A DNA stretch of 64,000 nt from UBA1227 sp045642705 (GTDB taxonomy: Bacteria; Bacillota; Clostridia; Oscillospirales; Acutalibacteraceae). Positions 42,826 through 51,748 of this stretch are shown here, piece after piece. Both the position numbers and the translations under genes were made by a program. The notes below the pieces were generated by a model. It was given only the letters and a program-made list of their open reading frames with translations, was not told where the DNA came from and did not search any database. The stretch is taken from assembly GCA_045642705.1 (NCBI GenBank), contig JAZUJK010000009.1, forward strand, positions 39,236-103,235. The letters are read 5' to 3'. Numbering within the stretch: the first letter of the stretch is position 1; every line of letters begins with the position of its first letter.

Positions 42826-43794
42826 ATGTTTATAGGAAATATTGAAATCAATGACAAAGCATTTCTAGCGCCTATGGCCGGTGTGGCAGATAGAGCGTTT
42901 AGAGAGCTATGTCTGTCATATGGTGCGGCGGGCGTGACATCGGAGATGGTGTCGGCCAAGGGTTTTACCATGGGCGACAGAAAGTCGAAGGAATTGCTGA
43001 GGCTGTCCGACATGGAGCATCCCGCAGCAGTACAGATTTTCGGAGATGATCCTAAAATCCTCGCTGAGGCTGCAAGAAATGCGCTGGAGTTTGCACCTGA
43101 TTGGATTGATATAAATATGGGATGTCCCGCTCCCAAGATTGCAGGCAATGGCGGTGGTGCTTCACTTATGAAGGACCCAGTGCTCGCACAGGATATTGCG
43201 CGTGCGGTTGTGTCAGCAGTGCCTATCCCAGTTACGGTTAAATTTAGAACTGGATGGGATGCGGAGCATATCAACTGCGTAGAATTCGCGAAGCGCATGG
43301 AGGATGTCGGCGTTGCTGCTATAACGGTACATGGTCGTACCAAGGAGCAGATGTATGCGCCGGGCATCAACTATGATGCGATTGCTGCGGTAAAGCAGGC
43401 CGTGTCAATTCCAGTTATTGGCAATGGCGATATTGTGGATGGTCCATCAGCCGCTGCAATGATTGAGCGAACAGGATGCGACGCTGTTGCCGTAGGTCGC
43501 GGAGCACAAGGCAGGCCTTGGGTATTCCACCAGATAAATTCCTATCTCTCCCCTGAACTTCGCATAGTTCCGGAACCTCCTATGTCCGAGATTATGCGAG
43601 TTATGATTAAGCATATTGAGACAATATGTGAATATAAGGGTGAGAAGGTTGGAATGAAAGAAGCGCGCAAGCACGCTGCTTGGTATATAAGAGGTGTAAG
43701 AGGCGCCGCTTCTTTTAGAAAAGAAATTGGTATGCTCTCCTCTATGGATGAACTAGAGCAACTAGCAATGAGAGTATTGAGTGCAGACACATAA
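42826..43794 (+). CDS. dusB: tRNA-dihydrouridine synthase
   Basis: A 322-residue FMN enzyme reducing uridines in tRNA D-loops. APMAGVADRAFR near the N-terminus, INMGCPAPKI with the catalytic Cys (about 97-106), and the FMN-phosphate region VIGNGDI and AVGRGAQGRPW are present. Whether it modifies the DusB positions is inferred from the family found in Clostridia. Ribosome binding site AAGGAAG. It is followed 23 bases later by the Sfp-type gene. Confidence 0.93.
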   Translation: MFIGNIEINDKAFLAPMAGVADRAFRELCLSYGAAGVTSEMVSAKGFTMGDRKSKELLRLSDMEHPAAVQIFGDDPKILAEAARNALEFAPDWIDINMGCPAPKIAGNGGGASLMKDPVLAQDIARAVVSAVPIPVTVKFRTGWDAEHINCVEFAKRMEDVGVAAITVHGRTKEQMYAPGINYDAIAAVKQAVSIPVIGNGDIVDGPSAAAMIERTGCDAVAVGRGAQGRPWVFHQINSYLSPELRIVPEPPMSEIMRVMIKHIETICEYKGEKVGMKEARKHAAWYIRGVRGAASFRKEIGMLSSMDELEQLAMRVLSADT

Positions 43795-43817
43795 TTATTT
43801 TGAAATGGAAGACCTCA

Positions 43818-44492
43818 ATGACTAAGAATAGAGATTTTATAAAATTATATATTGCAGATGTCAGTGCCCTTGAAAATCAAGAACTCTATGACCTGGCATA
43901 TGGCTCTGTGTCTCCCGCAAGACGTAAAAAAACAGACAACCTAAAACAGCCAAACGACAAATGCTTGTCACTTGGTGCTGGATGTCTGCTAAACTACGCT
44001 CTCGCGACAGAAAATATTTCAAATTATAAAATCACATATGGTGAGCATGGCAAACCAGAACTTGACTGCGGACTCAATATCAGCATTTCACATTCTGGCA
44101 AGTACGCACTCTGTGCTATCTCTGATCATGCGGTCGGTTGCGACATTGAAAAAGTCGACACCGCAAATTTGAAAGTTGCGAAGCGCTTCTTTACAGAACG
44201 TGAATATGAAATGCTCACGTCCGCAGGAGACGACATAGATACGTTATTTTATCGCCTATGGACAATGAAAGAGAGCCTGATAAAACTTACCGGGCTCGGC
44301 ATATCTCAGGCTCTAGATTCATTTGAAATCGATGTTTGTAAAGGCTCTACACTTTACAATGATATAATTTATCACTTTTATGAGTACGAAATTGATGACA
44401 ATTATAGATGCAGCGCTTGTAGTGATGCTTCTTGTTCTGCCACCCTTATCAGTGTAGACTTAAAAAACGATATTTTATTTAGTTTATATTAA
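43818..44492 (+). CDS. 4'-phosphopantetheinyl transferase, Sfp type
   Basis: A 224-residue enzyme attaching 4'-phosphopantetheine to carrier proteins. Motifs: ISHSGKYALCAIS, GCDIEKVD (Mg2+ Asp/Glu) and FYRLWTMKESLIKLTG. I prefer the ATG at 43818 over an in-frame TTG 18 bases earlier. No NRPS or PKS gene is nearby, so the substrate could be an acyl carrier protein or a distant pathway. The gene overlaps the 3' end of tatD tail-to-tail by 14 bases, leaving no room for a conventional terminator. Confidence 0.9.
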   Translation: MTKNRDFIKLYIADVSALENQELYDLAYGSVSPARRKKTDNLKQPNDKCLSLGAGCLLNYALATENISNYKITYGEHGKPELDCGLNISISHSGKYALCAISDHAVGCDIEKVDTANLKVAKRFFTEREYEMLTSAGDDIDTLFYRLWTMKESLIKLTGLGISQALDSFEIDVCKGSTLYNDIIYHFYEYEIDDNYRCSACSDASCSATLISVDLKNDILFSLY

Positions 44493-45249
44493 AAAGTGTT
44501 TTAGCATTTTGATTTGTAATATCACATACTTCTTGCGGGGATAATCCTTTTATCTCCGCAATTTTTTCTGCCACAAATGAAATTAGGCTCGAATCATTGC
44601 GCTCGCCACGATGCGGTGTAGGCGCCATATAAGGACAATCTGTTTCAAGAAGAATTTTATCGATTGGTATTGCCTCAACCACTTCTATGGCCTTTCTGGC
44701 GTTTTTAAAGGTAACTACGCCACCAACGCCGATATAGTTGCCAAGTTTTATATATTCCTTGGCCATTTCAGTTGAACCAGAGAAGCAATGGATAACTCCA
44801 CGAGGTCTCATTTCCTTAATTATATTGAAAGTGTCCTCATGTGCATCCCTATCATGGACAATAATAGGGAGATTTAGTTCATTTGCTATCTCAATCTGCC
44901 TACGAAATAGATCTATCTGGTCCTCACGTGGAGCACCGTCCTCGTAGTGATAATCGAGACCTATCTCACCAACGGCAACAGCCTTAGGTTCAGTTTTTAA
45001 GAGGTCACAGATAACATCGAGGTCACCCTTGCGCTCCTCGCCTATGTCCTCTGGATGAAAACCTAGAGCAGCATATATATAATCATATTGCTGCGCAAGT
45101 TTTAGATTGCGGTAGGATGACATAAGATCCGTACCGCAAGTAATAACATGACTTACGCCTCTATCTGGAAGGAGACCGAGAAGTTGATCTCGGTCTCCCA
45201 TAAAAGCTTCGTCATCATAATGTGCATGAGTGTCGAAGATATTTTCCAT
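44479..45249 (-). CDS. tatD: TatD family metal-dependent DNase
   Basis: A 256-residue TIM-barrel hydrolase: FDTHAHYDD metal site at the N-terminus, GEIGLDYHYE, IVHDRDAHEDT, VIHCFSGS and LLETDCPYMAP, the standard TatD metal ligands. Family members are 3'-5' DNases or D-aminoacyl-tRNA deacylases. Its ATG overlaps the metG stop by one base (TAATG), the usual metG-tatD arrangement. Confidence 0.95.
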   Translation of the reverse strand: MENIFDTHAHYDDEAFMGDRDQLLGLLPDRGVSHVITCGTDLMSSYRNLKLAQQYDYIYAALGFHPEDIGEERKGDLDVICDLLKTEPKAVAVGEIGLDYHYEDGAPREDQIDLFRRQIEIANELNLPIIVHDRDAHEDTFNIIKEMRPRGVIHCFSGSTEMAKEYIKLGNYIGVGGVVTFKNARKAIEVVEAIPIDKILLETDCPYMAPTPHRGERNDSSLISFVAEKIAEIKGLSPQEVCDITNQNAKTLFNIN

Positions 45250-47195
45250 TATCTAAACTTAGCTCCTGTTTCGAAGTCATCAACAAAGAGTACCTTGGCA
45301 GCACCGTCTGCTGTATCAGCAGCGATAATCATGCCCTGGGACTCAACTCCACAGAGTGTTGCTGGCTTTAAGTTCGCTACAACGATGACCTTGTGACCGA
45401 TAAGGTCCTCTGGCTTGTACCAAGCAGCAATACCTGAGGCAACAACGCGCTCGCCTACACCATCATCAAGTGTGAGTTTCAAGAGTTTCTTAGCTCTTGG
45501 AATTGGCTCACAAGCCTTGACCTCTGCGACACGGAGCTCTACCTTGGCAAAATCATCAATTGCAATCTCTGGAAGGCTTGTGATGCCAACCTTGGCATTG
45601 TTGGCCTTCTCAGCAGCGGCAGCCTTTGCCTGACGCTCAGCAACAACCTTCATCATCTCTTCCTTGTCTACGCGAGCGAAGAGTGGTGTTGCCTCGCCAA
45701 CCTTGGTACCAGCCTTCAAAACGCCAAATGTAGCAAGTTCATCATATGAATTGCCATTTGCATTTGTCTGTGCAAATATCTTGTCTGATGTATCAGGCAT
45801 AAATGGCTTGATCATTACTGCAAGGAAACGAATAGCCTCGATGAGATTGTAGAGTACTGTGCCGAGACGAGCCTTTTGTGCCTCGTCCTTGGCAAGAGCC
45901 CATGGTGCAGTCTCATCGATGTATTTATTGGCTCTCTTGGCAATGCCAAGAATTGTTTCAAGTGAATCTGCGATTCTATATTCTGCGAGATAGTCCTCTA
46001 CTTTGCCAACCGCATCGAGACAAGTCTGCTTCAAATCGTCATCGAACTCACCAGGTACAGATGGCTCTTGAATAACACCATCAAAATACTTGTTAGTCAT
46101 AGCGATTGTGCGGTTTACGAGGTTACCAATTGTATTGGCAAGATCTGAATTGAATCGCTCAATCATTGTATCATACGTGATTGAACCATCAGCAGCATAA
46201 GGCATCTCTGAGAGCAAGTAGTAACGAACTGCATCAACGCCAAAGAGCTCAACGAGGTCATCAGCATAGATGATATTACCCTTGGACTTACTCATCTTGT
46301 CCTCGCCAAAGAGGAGCCATGGATGTCCAAATACCTGCTTTGGAAGTGGCTCACCGAGAGCCATAAGCATAATTGGCCAGTAGATAGTATGGAAACGTAC
46401 AATGTCCTTACCGATGATATGAACATCTGCAGGCCAGTACTTCTTATACTGCTCGGATGAGCCATCTGGATCATAGCCAATTGCTGTAATATAGTTTGAA
46501 AGCGCATCAATCCATACATAGATTACGTGCTTATCATCAAATGTTACTGGTATACCCCACTTAAATGAAGTACGTGATACACAGAGGTCCTGGAGACCTG
46601 GCTTAATGAAGTTATTAAGCATCTCTTTCTTACGTGCTTCTGGAAATATAAATTTATCATTGCTCTCGATATAATCCTCGAGTTGCTTTTGATACTTAGA
46701 TAGTTTTAGGAAGTAAGCTTCTTCCTTGGCTGGTTTAACCTCACGACCGCAGTCTGGGCACTTTCCATCAACAAGCTGAGACTCTGTCCAAAATGATTCA
46801 CAAGGTGTGCAGTAGAGACCCTCATACTCACTCTTATAGATATCGCCCTGGTCATAGAGCTTCTTGAAAATCTTCTGTACAACTTTCTCATGATAGTCAT
46901 CAGTTGTACGAATAAATTTATCATATGTTGTATTGAGGAGATCGCAGATCTCACGAATCTCGCCAGCAACCTTATCTACATATTCCTTAGGTGATACGCC
47001 AGCTGACTTCGCATACTCCTCAATCTTCTGTCCGTGTTCGTCTGTTCCTGTGAGGAAGAATACATCATAGCCCTGCATTCGTTTATACCTCGCGAGTGCG
47101 TCGGTCATAACGATTTCATAGGTATTTCCTATGTGTGGCTTACGGCTTGTGTAAGCAATGGCTGTAGTAATGTAATATTTCCCTTTGTCTGCCAT
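45249..47195 (-). CDS. metG: Methionyl-tRNA synthetase
   Basis: A 648-residue class I synthetase. HIGN (HIGH-type, about 19-22), zinc-knuckle Cys in CTPCESFW ... CPDCG (about 125-150), KMSKSKGN (KMSKS), the anticodon-binding domain and a C-terminal EMAP/Trbp111 tRNA-binding domain (about 545-648, KVELRVAEVKACE) are present. The ATG at 47195 is preferred because AAGGGAG precedes it; an in-frame TTG lies two codons earlier. No T-box leader was found in the short upstream gap. Confidence 0.96.
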   Translation of the reverse strand: MADKGKYYITTAIAYTSRKPHIGNTYEIVMTDALARYKRMQGYDVFFLTGTDEHGQKIEEYAKSAGVSPKEYVDKVAGEIREICDLLNTTYDKFIRTTDDYHEKVVQKIFKKLYDQGDIYKSEYEGLYCTPCESFWTESQLVDGKCPDCGREVKPAKEEAYFLKLSKYQKQLEDYIESNDKFIFPEARKKEMLNNFIKPGLQDLCVSRTSFKWGIPVTFDDKHVIYVWIDALSNYITAIGYDPDGSSEQYKKYWPADVHIIGKDIVRFHTIYWPIMLMALGEPLPKQVFGHPWLLFGEDKMSKSKGNIIYADDLVELFGVDAVRYYLLSEMPYAADGSITYDTMIERFNSDLANTIGNLVNRTIAMTNKYFDGVIQEPSVPGEFDDDLKQTCLDAVGKVEDYLAEYRIADSLETILGIAKRANKYIDETAPWALAKDEAQKARLGTVLYNLIEAIRFLAVMIKPFMPDTSDKIFAQTNANGNSYDELATFGVLKAGTKVGEATPLFARVDKEEMMKVVAERQAKAAAAEKANNAKVGITSLPEIAIDDFAKVELRVAEVKACEPIPRAKKLLKLTLDDGVGERVVASGIAAWYKPEDLIGHKVIVVANLKPATLCGVESQGMIIAADTADGAAKVLFVDDFETGAKFR

Positions 47196-47221
47196 TGTCA
47201 ATTCTCCCTTCTAAAATTAAA

Positions 47222-47243
47222 GCGCCAGAACTTGTTCTGGCTG
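47222..47243. terminator. Hairpin between the 90-residue protein gene and metG
   Basis: Arms GCCAGAAC / GTTCTGGC with a TT loop; leftward it is followed by GCTTTAATTTT. Possible terminator or attenuator, though metG has no other clear promoter in the gap. Confidence 0.55.
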
Positions 47244-47247
47244 CTTT

Positions 47248-47520
47248 TTATTCTTCTTCAATTTTTTCTCTTGCATCAAATTCCTGCTCGTCTGTCTTCT
47301 TCTCTGCGAGCATAGATGCCATCATAGTAGGTGCGGCTACGCCTTCACCTTCAACGAATTCATTCATACTGAATTGAATTTCAAGCTCACGCAAATACTT
47401 GTCGCGCTCGCCCTCTTCATTCTCAGCAAATGATTCCCAGTGCTTCTTTACCTTGTTAAGTTTTTTATCGCCTTTTATGCTTTCGTTTTCTTTAAAACTC
47501 AAACGTCCACGTTCGTCCAT
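47248..47520 (-). CDS. Small acidic protein of unknown function
   Basis: A 90-residue soluble, highly charged protein (MDERGRLSF start, Glu/Lys-rich, probably helical). No family recognised. The ATG at 47520 has AGGAGC 7 bases upstream; a longer frame starting at 47577 would place the promoter -10 box within coding sequence, so it is rejected. It has its own promoter, divergent from the lipase promoter. Confidence 0.65.
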   Translation of the reverse strand: MDERGRLSFKENESIKGDKKLNKVKKHWESFAENEEGERDKYLRELEIQFSMNEFVEGEGVAAPTMMASMLAEKKTDEQEFDAREKIEEE

Positions 47521-47567
47521 AACAAGTGCTCCTAAATAAAATATATAATAAGGCATAATACTCATAA

Positions 47568-47596
47568 ATTTTATCATTTAATAATTATATAGTCAA
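47568..47596 (-). promoter_or_regulatory. Promoter of the small acidic protein gene
   Basis: Minus strand TTGACT (47596-47591), 17-base spacer, TAAAAT (47573-47568). Confidence 0.6.
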
Positions 47597-47600
47597 GCAA

Positions 47601-47629
47601 TTTACATTTGGCATATGAGGGCTTATAAT
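47601..47629 (+). promoter_or_regulatory. Promoter of the lipase gene
   Basis: TTTACA (47601-47606), 17-base spacer, TATAAT (47624-47629), back-to-back with the leftward promoter. Confidence 0.65.
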
Positions 47630-47662
47630 ATCACTGTACATTTTTATAAAGGAGACATACAA

Positions 47663-48877
47663 ATGGCTAATAATTATCCTACGATTTTATTGCATGGATT
47701 TATGGGATTTGGTAAGGGAGATTGGATCAACGAATATCTCCTCCAGTATTGGGGCTTCAAGTTCTTTTGGAACAAAAAGCACAATGTAATTCCTTATCTC
47801 ACTAAGAAGGGCTATGAAATCTATAACCCACCACTCGGCCCATGGAACTCAGCTTGGGACCGTTGCTGCCTTCTCTATGCTTACCTTATGGGTGGACGCG
47901 TAGACTATGGTAAGGCTCACTCAGAGAAATATGGTCATGCGCGTTATGGCCGTACATATCCAGGCGTACTCAAGGATTGGGGTAAGCCAGGCAACCATGA
48001 GAAGATCAACATCGTTGGTCACAGCCTCGGTGGATCTTTTGTAATTGCATTCTCAGATATGCTTATGAACGGTTCAGCAGAAGAGCGTGCTTGCACACCA
48101 GAGTCAGAACTTTCACCACTCTTCAAGGGTGGCCAGGGAGATCTCCTCAACTGCGTTGTAACACTTGCTGGTGTTAACAACGGTACAACAATGGCTTCCA
48201 AGCTTATGGAAGGCAATGGCTATCAAAAGATTATGAAGGCTGTTTGCTACGGTGTAGGAACAATCGGAAACATGGGATTCCTCACACACTTCTGGGATCA
48301 GCGTCTCGACCAGTGGGGCGTTACAGCAAATCCTGAGAACAAGCCTAAATTTGTCCATATTGCTAAGCCTGATGAGTATCGCGATGGTGCTATCGCTTAC
48401 TCAAATTGTAAAGCAGACAATGTTGGTTGGGAAATGACTCTCGAATATATGGCAGAGGCTAACAAGGATAGAAAGCCAAATGCTAACACATATTACTTCG
48501 CATATGTTGGCGAAGCATCTGAGCCTAAGAAGAACGGCAACCACAAGCCAATTTGGGACGCAATGAACTTCGTTCCTTGGGGCGCAGGTTGGCTCACAGG
48601 TTCTGCTTGGTCAGATGAGATGGCTAAAGTATATCCAGAGCATCCAAACAAGGAAGAGTGGCTCTCAAACGACGGTTTCGTAAACGTACTCGGACAGCGT
48701 GCACCATTCAATGCACCTCAGAAGGAGTTCGTAAAGGGCGAGAAGCTCGAGCCAGGTATCTGGTACAACATGCCAACACAGCATCAGTGTCACCTCTCAT
48801 GGAACGGCGCTCATATTTCTAAGGAGCAGTTCTTTGATTATATGGATGACATGTTCGAGAGAATGGCTTCTGTTTAA
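47663..48877 (+). CDS. Family I.5-type lipase without signal peptide
   Basis: A 404-residue alpha/beta-hydrolase close to Geobacillus/Staphylococcus lipases. Oxyanion-hole LLHGFMGFG (9-17), nucleophile Ser121 in GHSLGG, SNDGFVN (catalytic Asp) and a C-terminal His (QHQCHLSWNG region). The zinc site typical of family I.5 is kept: WDRCCL Asp (about 66), His86 and His92 in HSEKYGHARYGRTYPG. Unlike those secreted enzymes, it starts directly with MANNYPTILLHG: no signal peptide, and an upstream in-frame extension lies before the promoter -10 box. Strong AAAGGAG site; codon use looks biased toward preferred codons, suggesting high expression. A cytoplasmic esterase/lipase role is inferred. Confidence 0.88.
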   Translation: MANNYPTILLHGFMGFGKGDWINEYLLQYWGFKFFWNKKHNVIPYLTKKGYEIYNPPLGPWNSAWDRCCLLYAYLMGGRVDYGKAHSEKYGHARYGRTYPGVLKDWGKPGNHEKINIVGHSLGGSFVIAFSDMLMNGSAEERACTPESELSPLFKGGQGDLLNCVVTLAGVNNGTTMASKLMEGNGYQKIMKAVCYGVGTIGNMGFLTHFWDQRLDQWGVTANPENKPKFVHIAKPDEYRDGAIAYSNCKADNVGWEMTLEYMAEANKDRKPNANTYYFAYVGEASEPKKNGNHKPIWDAMNFVPWGAGWLTGSAWSDEMAKVYPEHPNKEEWLSNDGFVNVLGQRAPFNAPQKEFVKGEKLEPGIWYNMPTQHQCHLSWNGAHISKEQFFDYMDDMFERMASV

Positions 48878-48891
48878 TCGATAAATAATAA

Positions 48892-48921
48892 AAGGCAGTT
48901 TGGGAATTCCCAAACTGCCTT
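48892..48921. terminator. Bidirectional terminator between the lipase and the small-multidrug-export gene
   Basis: Thirteen-base stem AAGGCAGTTTGGG / CCCAAACTGCCTT with an AATT loop and a following ATTTTTTT. Confidence 0.9.
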
Positions 48922-48927
48922 ATTTTT

Positions 48928-49467
48928 TTACTTAAATAATCCGACAATCAAATCAAATAGTCCATATGATAGTGCTGCAACTATGATACCTGCAACAGCA
49001 ACACCTACTGCGATTACTTTGAATGCCTTCTTATTATCCAAATTGAGAAGAGCTGCAACCAGAGAACCAGTCCAACCACCAGTTCCAGGAAGCGGGATAG
49101 CAACGAATGCCATAAGTGCCCATTCCTCGAGACTGGATTTCTTTTCCTTCATCTCATCAGCTTTTTTCTTGCCTCTATTCTCAATCCAATCAATAAGTTT
49201 TACGAGAATATGATGTTTTCTCATCCATTCGAAAATCTTCTTGATAAACATAAGAAGGAATGGAATTGGAAGCATATTTCCGATATAGCATACAATCATT
49301 GCTGGAATAAGTGGGACATGCAAAATATAGGCTGCAATAAGTCCTCCACGTAGTTCCAAGATTGGCAACAGTGAAATCAAAAAGATAATCACATAACTAC
49401 TGAATGCGCCATCTCCGAAAATATTGCTAAAGAAGTCAACCAAAGTAGGTGCAAGTGATTCTGCCAT
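48928..49467 (-). CDS. Small multi-drug export family membrane protein
   Basis: A 179-residue integral membrane protein with about four helices. The conserved ISLLPILELRGGLIAAY segment (about 31-47), a basic cytoplasmic loop (about 80-115) and PLPGTGGWTGSL (about 125-136) match COG2426 (Sm_multidrug_ex). Transport substrates are not established for the family. It is 11 bases downstream of the Nudix gene and probably shares its promoter. Confidence 0.85.
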   Translation of the reverse strand: MAESLAPTLVDFFSNIFGDGAFSSYVIIFLISLLPILELRGGLIAAYILHVPLIPAMIVCYIGNMLPIPFLLMFIKKIFEWMRKHHILVKLIDWIENRGKKKADEMKEKKSSLEEWALMAFVAIPLPGTGGWTGSLVAALLNLDNKKAFKVIAVGVAVAGIIVAALSYGLFDLIVGLFK

Positions 49468-49478
49468 ACTTTTCTCCC

Positions 49479-50198
49479 CTATTCAACTAGGCCCTTGGAC
49501 AATAAGAAATCTCGAGCGTCTGTCAAAATCTTCTTATCGTTTTCAAATCTGAGACGCTTTATTGCCGTCTCAAAATTCAGCCATGAATAGTCTTCTATTT
49601 CAGTTTCTTGAATTTTAGTATTGGTATCAGTTGTTTCAGCTACATAAATATTTACTTGCTTCTCAACTCTACCCTGAATCAGATAATCAGATGTCGCCAT
49701 AAATCCTGGGACAATATTTATATGAATACCTGATTCCTCCAAGACTTCACGTACAGCTGTCTCCTCATCGGTCTCACCTTTTTCAACGTGACCCTTAGGG
49801 AAACTCCAATGTGCTGAACGCTTATTCTTGATAACGAGATATCTATACTCGTCATTAATTTTTCTAAATACTATTGCTCCACATGAGCGCTCATATAGGC
49901 ATGTTATCGAATCAGGTTTAAAGAAATCTAAAACTTCTTCGATGTCATGAATTATGAAACGTTTACTCTTAGGTGCAACGAGATAATAAGTTTCTCCATC
50001 CTTTTCACAAGTGGCATTAACTCTTCCATCGAATGTTACAACTGGGTGGTTAATACCTAGGACGAAAGCCTTGAGCTTCTTGCGTCCTCTCGAGGTAACA
50101 AGGTCAATTTCTCCGTAATTCAGTTTGTGGGTTAGTCCATTAGAATCAGTCGAAAAAATCGGAGTTGTCACCTTTACTCTGACAAACTTGCCAAGCAT
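49479..50198 (-). CDS. Nudix hydrolase with N-terminal beta-rich domain
   Basis: A 239-residue protein. The C-terminal half (about 100-239) is a Nudix domain with a complete box, GHVEKGETDEETAVREVLEESG (split as GHVEKGE, REVLEE and SGI for the key residues). Residues 1-90 are a separate beta-rich domain (VRVKVTTPIF, NYGEIDLV, AFVLGINHPV) resembling the small pyrophosphatase-like proteins of Clostridia; this assignment is tentative. The substrate is unknown; diadenosine polyphosphates or nucleotide triphosphates are typical. It has its own promoter. Confidence 0.8.
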   Translation of the reverse strand: MLGKFVRVKVTTPIFSTDSNGLTHKLNYGEIDLVTSRGRKKLKAFVLGINHPVVTFDGRVNATCEKDGETYYLVAPKSKRFIIHDIEEVLDFFKPDSITCLYERSCGAIVFRKINDEYRYLVIKNKRSAHWSFPKGHVEKGETDEETAVREVLEESGIHINIVPGFMATSDYLIQGRVEKQVNIYVAETTDTNTKIQETEIEDYSWLNFETAIKRLRFENDKKILTDARDFLLSKGLVE

Positions 50199-50244
50199 AA
50201 TATACCCTCCGATAGCGCATACGCGCCGTAGACAATTTGGGTTT

Positions 50245-50273
50245 ATTATACTATTTTAAGGGTCTGCATACAA
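50245..50273 (-). promoter_or_regulatory. Promoter of the Nudix gene
   Basis: Minus strand TTGTAT (50273-50268), 17-base spacer, TATAAT (50250-50245). Confidence 0.6.
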
Positions 50274-50285
50274 GAGAAAATTTTA

Positions 50286-51410
50286 TCACTTATTGCGCTG
50301 CTCCAAGTATTCGATGAAGCCTAAAATGAGATCCTTGCCATTATCGTCAAGGAATGAAATTTTAGCAAGGCGCTCTTTTGCACGAGCGTAATGGAAGTCC
50401 ATTTTCTCCCTTGCAAATTTCTCGGCGCCTGACTGTCTGAATATCTCTTGGACAGCGCGTACACCGGCCTCGGTGATGTTGGAATCACCATAATATTCAT
50501 TGAGTTTCTCGAGCATATTTTCATCATTTGCTTTAACATATGCATAGAGGAAAGTCTGCTTGAATTCTGCAACATCCGCACCGACATCCTTGCCGAGTAC
50601 GGCCTGGTCACCATATATTCCAAGAAGGTCATCCTGGATCTGGAAAGCAAGACCAGCATCGAGCATAACCTCAGATACGAGGGCTGTCTCCTGCTCACTT
50701 GCTCCACGTAGGATCATACCAAGAATGATAGGACCGATAGTTGTATAATAAGCAGTTTTGAGAACAACAAGTGTCTCGATTACATCAAATGGGTTTCTCT
50801 CAATTGGGCTCTCAAAAGGAAGTTGATCCTTATATCTCTCTGAGAAAGGAACAACTACATCCATAATTCCGCCCTCGACAGTCTTAATGACCATCTCGTT
50901 ATACTCATGAAGAAGTCGCATAATATTAGGATTCTCACCATATGCAAGAATCAGCTTATTATATGCTTCATAGAGACCGATATATCCCAGCGCTACAGCA
51001 AATCCTGAGACAAAGTCCTTCATGATATCAGGGCTCTCCTCAAGTACCTTAGCATTGGAGATATTGAACTCGTTGAAAATTCTTACATGTGTTGTCTCCT
51101 TGCCGCGGCGTGTGCTGCCATGGTCAAGAAGGTCATCATGAATAAGAATTGATGACTGGAATGTCTCAAGTGATAGAGCCAGTTCATCCGCATATTCAAT
51201 ATCTGTTCCGCCCATAATGTAATAACCCATATCAGCAAGTACGCCACGAAGCATCTTACCACCTGAGTTAATATGTGTGAAATATGACATGGATTTTGCA
51301 AATCCCTCTGGGGATTCATCCATAAGCGTCTTGTTGTAAAGAGCAACTTTCATATCAAGACGCGGATAGTTTTCGTTAAGAAATTTTGTGAAGGTATCAA
51401 GTGCTGCCAT
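50286..51410 (-). CDS. Polyprenyl diphosphate synthase
   Basis: A 374-residue all-helical isoprenyl diphosphate synthase. First Asp-rich motif DDLLDHGSTRR (about 91-101) and second QIQDDLLGIYGD (DDxxx type, about 258-269) are both present, so it is likely active in chain elongation of isoprenoids. It is longer than the usual 300-330 residues, with extra sequence at the N-terminus and before the second motif. Product length cannot be set from sequence. It follows the small beta-rich protein gene by about one base, so the two are coupled. Confidence 0.88.
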   Translation of the reverse strand: MAALDTFTKFLNENYPRLDMKVALYNKTLMDESPEGFAKSMSYFTHINSGGKMLRGVLADMGYYIMGGTDIEYADELALSLETFQSSILIHDDLLDHGSTRRGKETTHVRIFNEFNISNAKVLEESPDIMKDFVSGFAVALGYIGLYEAYNKLILAYGENPNIMRLLHEYNEMVIKTVEGGIMDVVVPFSERYKDQLPFESPIERNPFDVIETLVVLKTAYYTTIGPIILGMILRGASEQETALVSEVMLDAGLAFQIQDDLLGIYGDQAVLGKDVGADVAEFKQTFLYAYVKANDENMLEKLNEYYGDSNITEAGVRAVQEIFRQSGAEKFAREKMDFHYARAKERLAKISFLDDNGKDLILGFIEYLEQRNK

Positions 51411-51411
51411 T

Positions 51412-51723
51412 TTAACCTACCTTTACACCTTTTACAGTGATTTTACCAAGCATAGGCACTGTCATTTCGCCTGTGCAATACATACCTTCAAAGGTAATTG
51501 TTCCCTCGAGGTCACCCAAATTGAGCATTGGGATTGTACCCTTTACACGAAGTGTGTTTCCCTCTTCGATTGTGCTGATGAGATTGAGTTCTGGTGTTAC
51601 GCCAAAGCCACTAGCATCAACTGAGAATTCATACTTACCATTCTTGTCTGCAATTGTGAGTATTGGCTGTACCTTGAGAAATGGTACAGAAATATCCAAA
51701 CTCCATTTTCCTAGTCCTATCAT
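51412..51723 (-). CDS. Small beta-rich protein of unknown function
   Basis: A 103-residue soluble protein with regular alternating hydrophobic residues (WSLDISVPFLKVQPILTI, then LRVKGTIPM and GEMTVPMLGKITVKG), suggesting a beta-barrel or sandwich; the motif of VPxLGK/IPMLNL occurs three times. No family recognised. No Cys pair, signal peptide or membrane helix. Between polC and the polyprenyl synthase in one operon. Confidence 0.65.
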   Translation of the reverse strand: MIGLGKWSLDISVPFLKVQPILTIADKNGKYEFSVDASGFGVTPELNLISTIEEGNTLRVKGTIPMLNLGDLEGTITFEGMYCTGEMTVPMLGKITVKGVKVG

Positions 51724-51748
51724 TTTTGCCTCCTAAATCTGTGCCGGT

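Noticed and set aside
43818..44492. Sfp-type transferase as a sign of a local NRPS/PKS cluster
   Set aside because: No adenylation, ketosynthase or carrier protein genes occur nearby; it is probably a housekeeping or remote-acting enzyme.
47196..47247. T-box leader before metG
   Set aside because: The gap is only about 50 bases and holds one simple hairpin, with no specifier loop or T-box sequence.
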